DNA of 64,000 nucleotides from Georgenia wutianyii (GTDB lineage: Bacteria > Actinomycetota > Actinomycetes > Actinomycetales > Actinomycetaceae), in NCBI RefSeq assembly GCF_006349365.1, contig NZ_CP040899.1, positions 2,046,001 to 2,110,000 on the forward strand. The letters run 5' to 3'. Both the position numbers and the translations under genes were made by a program. Under the pieces are notes generated by a model. It searched no databases, was not told the DNA's origin, and saw nothing but the letters and a program-made list of their open reading frames with translations. Below, piece after piece: positions 61,325-64,000 of the stretch (positions are counted from its first letter, which is position 1; every line of letters starts with the position of its first letter).

Positions 61325-62386
61325 ATGCCCACCAGACGGGTGACCCTCGCCGACGTCGCGCACCAGGCGGGGGTGTCGTCGTCGACCGCGTCCCTCGTGC
61401 TGAGCGGTCGGGGCCGTGAGCTGCGCATCTCCACCGCCGTCCACGACCGCGTGCGGGAGGCCGCCGAGACCCTCGGCTACCGCCGCAACACGATCTCCGT
61501 GGGCCTGCGCAAGGGCCTGACGAACACGATCGGCTTCGTCTCCGACACGGTCGCCTCCTCCCAGCTCGCCGGTGGCATGATCCGCGGCGCCCTCGACGCG
61601 GCGCGCGAGAGCGGCTACATGCTCTTCATGAGCGAGACCGGCGGCGGCCCGGTCCAGGAGCGCCGGGCGATCGAGGCGATGCTCGACCACCGGGTCGACG
61701 GCCTCATCCTCGCCTCGATGTTCACCCGGCAGCACGGGGCGCTGGCGGTGGAGCTGGAGACGCTGCCCGTCGTCCTGCTCAACTCACTCCCCCCTGACGG
61801 CGGAGGCCCGGCCGCCATCGTCCCGGACGAGCAGGCCGCGGGCCGGGCCGCTGCCGAGCAGCTGCTCGCCGCCGGCCACCGCGACATCCACCTCATCGGC
61901 GCGGGCCCCACGCTCGAGGACGCCCCGGCCGCCTCCGAGGCCGGTCGCCTGCGTCTGGCCGGCATCCTCGAGGCGCTCACCGAGGCGGGCGTCCCGCCGG
62001 CCTCCGGCTACCCCTACCGCTCCTGGAACCCGGCCCACGGGTGGGAGGCCGTGCACGACCTCCTCGAGCGCGGCAAGGTCCCCGAGGCGCTCCTGTGCTT
62101 CAACGACCGCCTCGCCTTCGGCGCCTACCAGGCCCTGCAGGAGGCTGGCCTGCGCATCCCCGAGGACACCTCGGTCATCTCCTTCGACGACGCGCCGCTC
62201 GCCGGCTGGCTGCGCCCCACACTCACGACCTTCGCCATCCCCCACCGCGCGATGGGGACCATGGCGGTGGAGATGCTCGTCGGCGCCCTGCGCGCCGAGG
62301 GCGCCCACCCGCTCGGCGCGCAGGTCCACCGGGTGAGGATGCCGCTGCGGGAGCGCGGCTCGGTCGCCGTCCGCTCCCCCGCCTGA
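61325..62386 (+). CDS. LacI-family transcriptional regulator
   Basis: The 353-residue regulator has the HTH (VTLADVAHQAGVSSSTASLVLSG), hinge and sugar-sensing domain (FGAYQALQEAGLRIPEDTSVI). ATG 61325 follows GAGGAGG, and an upstream in-frame start at 61244 would lengthen it without homology to the HTH. It probably represses the divergent ABC/sucrose phosphorylase operon and the downstream esterase, since matching operators stand at both promoters. Confidence 0.92.
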   Translation: MPTRRVTLADVAHQAGVSSSTASLVLSGRGRELRISTAVHDRVREAAETLGYRRNTISVGLRKGLTNTIGFVSDTVASSQLAGGMIRGALDAARESGYMLFMSETGGGPVQERRAIEAMLDHRVDGLILASMFTRQHGALAVELETLPVVLLNSLPPDGGGPAAIVPDEQAAGRAAAEQLLAAGHRDIHLIGAGPTLEDAPAASEAGRLRLAGILEALTEAGVPPASGYPYRSWNPAHGWEAVHDLLERGKVPEALLCFNDRLAFGAYQALQEAGLRIPEDTSVISFDDAPLAGWLRPTLTTFAIPHRAMGTMAVEMLVGALRAEGAHPLGAQVHRVRMPLRERGSVAVRSPA

Positions 62387-62479
62387 GACCTCCCGCCCAA
62401 CCTCGGCCCAGGCAGCACGTGCAGACGACACGCGCCCGACGTCGCCTTTGACCTCTCCACGGGTGCCACGTAGCCTCCC

Positions 62480-62495
62480 GCTACATCGTTTTAGC
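62480..62495. promoter_or_regulatory. LacI operator upstream of the secreted esterase
   Basis: GCTACATCGTTTTAGC matches the 61220 site at 14 of 16 positions and keeps the CG centre and TTAGC arm. It lies 30 bases before the esterase ATG (62526), which places the esterase in the same regulon. Confidence 0.7.
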
Positions 62496-62525
62496 ACCGC
62501 TCATCGAGCCGGTCGAAGGAGACCA

Positions 62526-64000
62526 ATGCAGACAACGACAACCCGTTCACCACGGCAGCGCCTGCGCCGCGCGCTCGTCTCGACGCTCGTCCTCCTCCTC
62601 GGTGGCCTGGCCGCGACGGGTCCGGCGGCAGCCGCCACGACCCCGCCCGCGGAGGACGGCATCCTCAGCATCACCCCCGTCACCGAGGTCCTCACGTTCG
62701 GACAGAAGGTCGTCGCCGTCGCCCTCGAGTACGGCGCCGACGTCGACCCGGCGGCGCTGTCGACCGACGACTTCTCCGTCCTCGACAGCCCGTACAACTT
62801 CCGCGCCCACGACGAGACCGACCTCGACACGCTCGAGCCACGCACCGTCACCGCCGTCTACACCAACGACCGGCCGGCCCTCCGGGCCGACGGCACCTCG
62901 ACGCGCGGCACCTACGTCATCGTCGAGCTCGACCCCGCGGACCGGGGCGGCAACACCGTGGTCCGCTCCATGTGCGACGGCTTCCTGTGCTCGGAGAAGC
63001 TGCGCGACCCGCTGGCGACCCAGGTCGTCCAGCTCGGGGACGTGCACGGCTACCCCACGGGCGAGGCGCCCGCGCCACTCCTCGCCGCCGGGTCGGAGGA
63101 CGCCCTCCCGATGACCGCCCCGCCGGTCGACCCCGTCGTCGACGAGTTCCGCTCCGACGTCATGCCCTTCCCCGGTGCCGACCTGCCGTACTCCTACCGC
63201 CTCCCGGCGGACTACGACCCCTCGCGCTCCTACCCGCTCGTCGTCGTCCTCCACGGCTGGGGCTCCGGCTTCGACGGCGTGAACCACGGCGTCAACGTCG
63301 CCGTCGACGTCATGGCCACCTCATGGGTGCGGCCCGAGTGGACCGGCAGCGAGGAGGACGTCATCGTCCTGGCGCCGCAGAACGTCCGCGGCGACGACGA
63401 GGTCGAGTGGACGTCCGTCCTCGCCCTCCTCGAGCAGTTCACGGGCGAGTACGCCGTCGACGCGGACCGCACCTACGTGACGACGTTCTCCTGGGGATCC
63501 ACCATCGCCTGGAACCTCGTGGCCGAGCGGCCCGACCTGTTCGACGCCGCGCTCATCGTCTCCGGCTTCCCGGTGAGCGAGGAGCAGGCCGCGTCGATCG
63601 CCACCGCGCGGACGCCGGTGTGGATCACCCACGCCACGAGCGACCCGGTGCTCCCACCGGACTTCGGGCGCACCTCGGCCGAGGTGCTGCGCACGGCCTA
63701 CACCGCCGCGGGCGCCGAGGACGCCGAGGACCTCGTCCGCTTCACCGAGTACGCGGACGACGCCTTCACCTACCCCGACTACCACGCCGCCACCGGTCCC
63801 ACCTACAGCGACAGCTCGATCCTCCGGTGGGTGCTGGCGCAGGACCGCTCCCCCAACCGGATCGAGAGCGTCACCCCGGTCACCGAGGTCTCCTCCTTCG
63901 GCCAGCAGGTCACCGGGCTCGTCCTGGAGTACGCCGACGTCGTCGACCCCGCGTCGCTCAGCCCGGCCGACTTCACCGTGCGCGACACCGCCTACAACTT
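62526..64000 (+). CDS. Secreted alpha/beta-hydrolase (feruloyl/PHB-depolymerase-like esterase), runs off the window
   Basis: The frame is open from ATG 62526 (GAAGGAG upstream) to the window end, at least 491 residues. It has a signal peptide (to about residue 36), then a beta-rich domain beginning ILSITPVTEVLTFGQK. An alpha/beta-hydrolase domain follows with VVVLHGWGSGFDG and nucleophile Ser322 in TTFSWGS. The usual first Gly of GxSxG is Thr here. After it the opening of the first domain returns as RIESVTPVTEVSSFGQ (residue ~445), so the accessory domain is duplicated around the catalytic one. Secreted esterases of this kind deacylate plant cell-wall polysaccharides or polyesters. A LacI operator precedes it. 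Confidence 0.8.
   Translation, partial: MQTTTTRSPRQRLRRALVSTLVLLLGGLAATGPAAAATTPPAEDGILSITPVTEVLTFGQKVVAVALEYGADVDPAALSTDDFSVLDSPYNFRAHDETDLDTLEPRTVTAVYTNDRPALRADGTSTRGTYVIVELDPADRGGNTVVRSMCDGFLCSEKLRDPLATQVVQLGDVHGYPTGEAPAPLLAAGSEDALPMTAPPVDPVVDEFRSDVMPFPGADLPYSYRLPADYDPSRSYPLVVVLHGWGSGFDGVNHGVNVAVDVMATSWVRPEWTGSEEDVIVLAPQNVRGDDEVEWTSVLALLEQFTGEYAVDADRTYVTTFSWGSTIAWNLVAERPDLFDAALIVSGFPVSEEQAASIATARTPVWITHATSDPVLPPDFGRTSAEVLRTAYTAAGAEDAEDLVRFTEYADDAFTYPDYHAATGPTYSDSSILRWVLAQDRSPNRIESVTPVTEVSSFGQQVTGLVLEYADVVDPASLSPADFTVRDTAYN

Overview
The window is very GC-rich DNA with dense, overlapping operons (many ATGA or GTGA stop/start overlaps), frequent GTG starts, lipoprotein sugar-binding proteins and LacI regulators. 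This points to an actinobacterium, most likely a polysaccharide- and peptide-scavenging member of the Micrococcales (Cellulomonas/Georgenia-like). The genus is inference. No rRNA or tRNA gene was seen.

Region 1 (1-12.7 kb) is peptide uptake. The end of one Dpp/Opp-type ABC operon (permease plus a fused double ATPase) faces a second, complete system. That minus-strand operon runs M19 dipeptidase, binding protein, DppB, DppC, an M24 'pita-bread' protein with an altered metal site, a prolyl-aminopeptidase-like hydrolase and a tandem Lrp regulator. The divergent DppD and DppF ATPase genes start beside it, and DppF has a one-base frameshift. A VanY-like carboxypeptidase and a zinc alcohol dehydrogenase follow.

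Region 2 (14.74-23.77 kb) is the most unusual part: a roughly 9.0 kb integrated element inside a thioredoxin/NHL-repeat gene. It encodes a large serine integrase, a double zinc-ribbon protein, a P-loop replication-type ATPase, a small unknown protein, a scaffold-like coiled-coil protein, an HK97-type major capsid protein, and a lower-GC antisense ATPase that looks like cargo. A 14-bp core is repeated at both ends. The element carries its own diverged copy of the first ~44 codons of the target gene, so integration swaps the 5' end and promoter of the host gene instead of destroying it. The displaced host 5' end now reads into the integrase through an ATGA overlap. No portal, terminase or tail gene is present, so a phage satellite or reduced prophage is likelier than a full phage.

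Region 3 (25.6-29.5 kb) holds an HNH/Excalibur lipoprotein, a DinB-type protein, an alcohol dehydrogenase, a thiamine-binding-type protein and an intergenic pair of 91-bp repeats.

Region 4 (29.5-41.0 kb) is a six-gene operon plus LacI regulator that fits beta-1,2-glucan use: secreted GH144-type endo-glucanase, GH3 beta-glucosidase, GH94 phosphorylase, two permeases and a binding protein.

Region 5 (41.3-45.4 kb) is a small TetR-controlled neighbourhood (NAD-binding protein, unknown protein, membrane protein, arginase-family protein, TetR, SRPBCC protein) with matching palindromic operators at two promoters.

Region 6 (45.5-55.1 kb) is a probable arabinan or arabinoxylan locus: two GH43 enzymes, two permeases, a binding protein, a LacI regulator and a GH2 enzyme. 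It ends at a striking pair of 18-bp repeat arrays in opposite orientation.

Region 7 (55.5-64 kb) holds sucrose phosphorylase, an HSL-type esterase, a third sugar ABC transporter, a LacI regulator and a secreted esterase that runs off the window. Two near-identical LacI operators link the transporter/regulator promoter with the esterase promoter.
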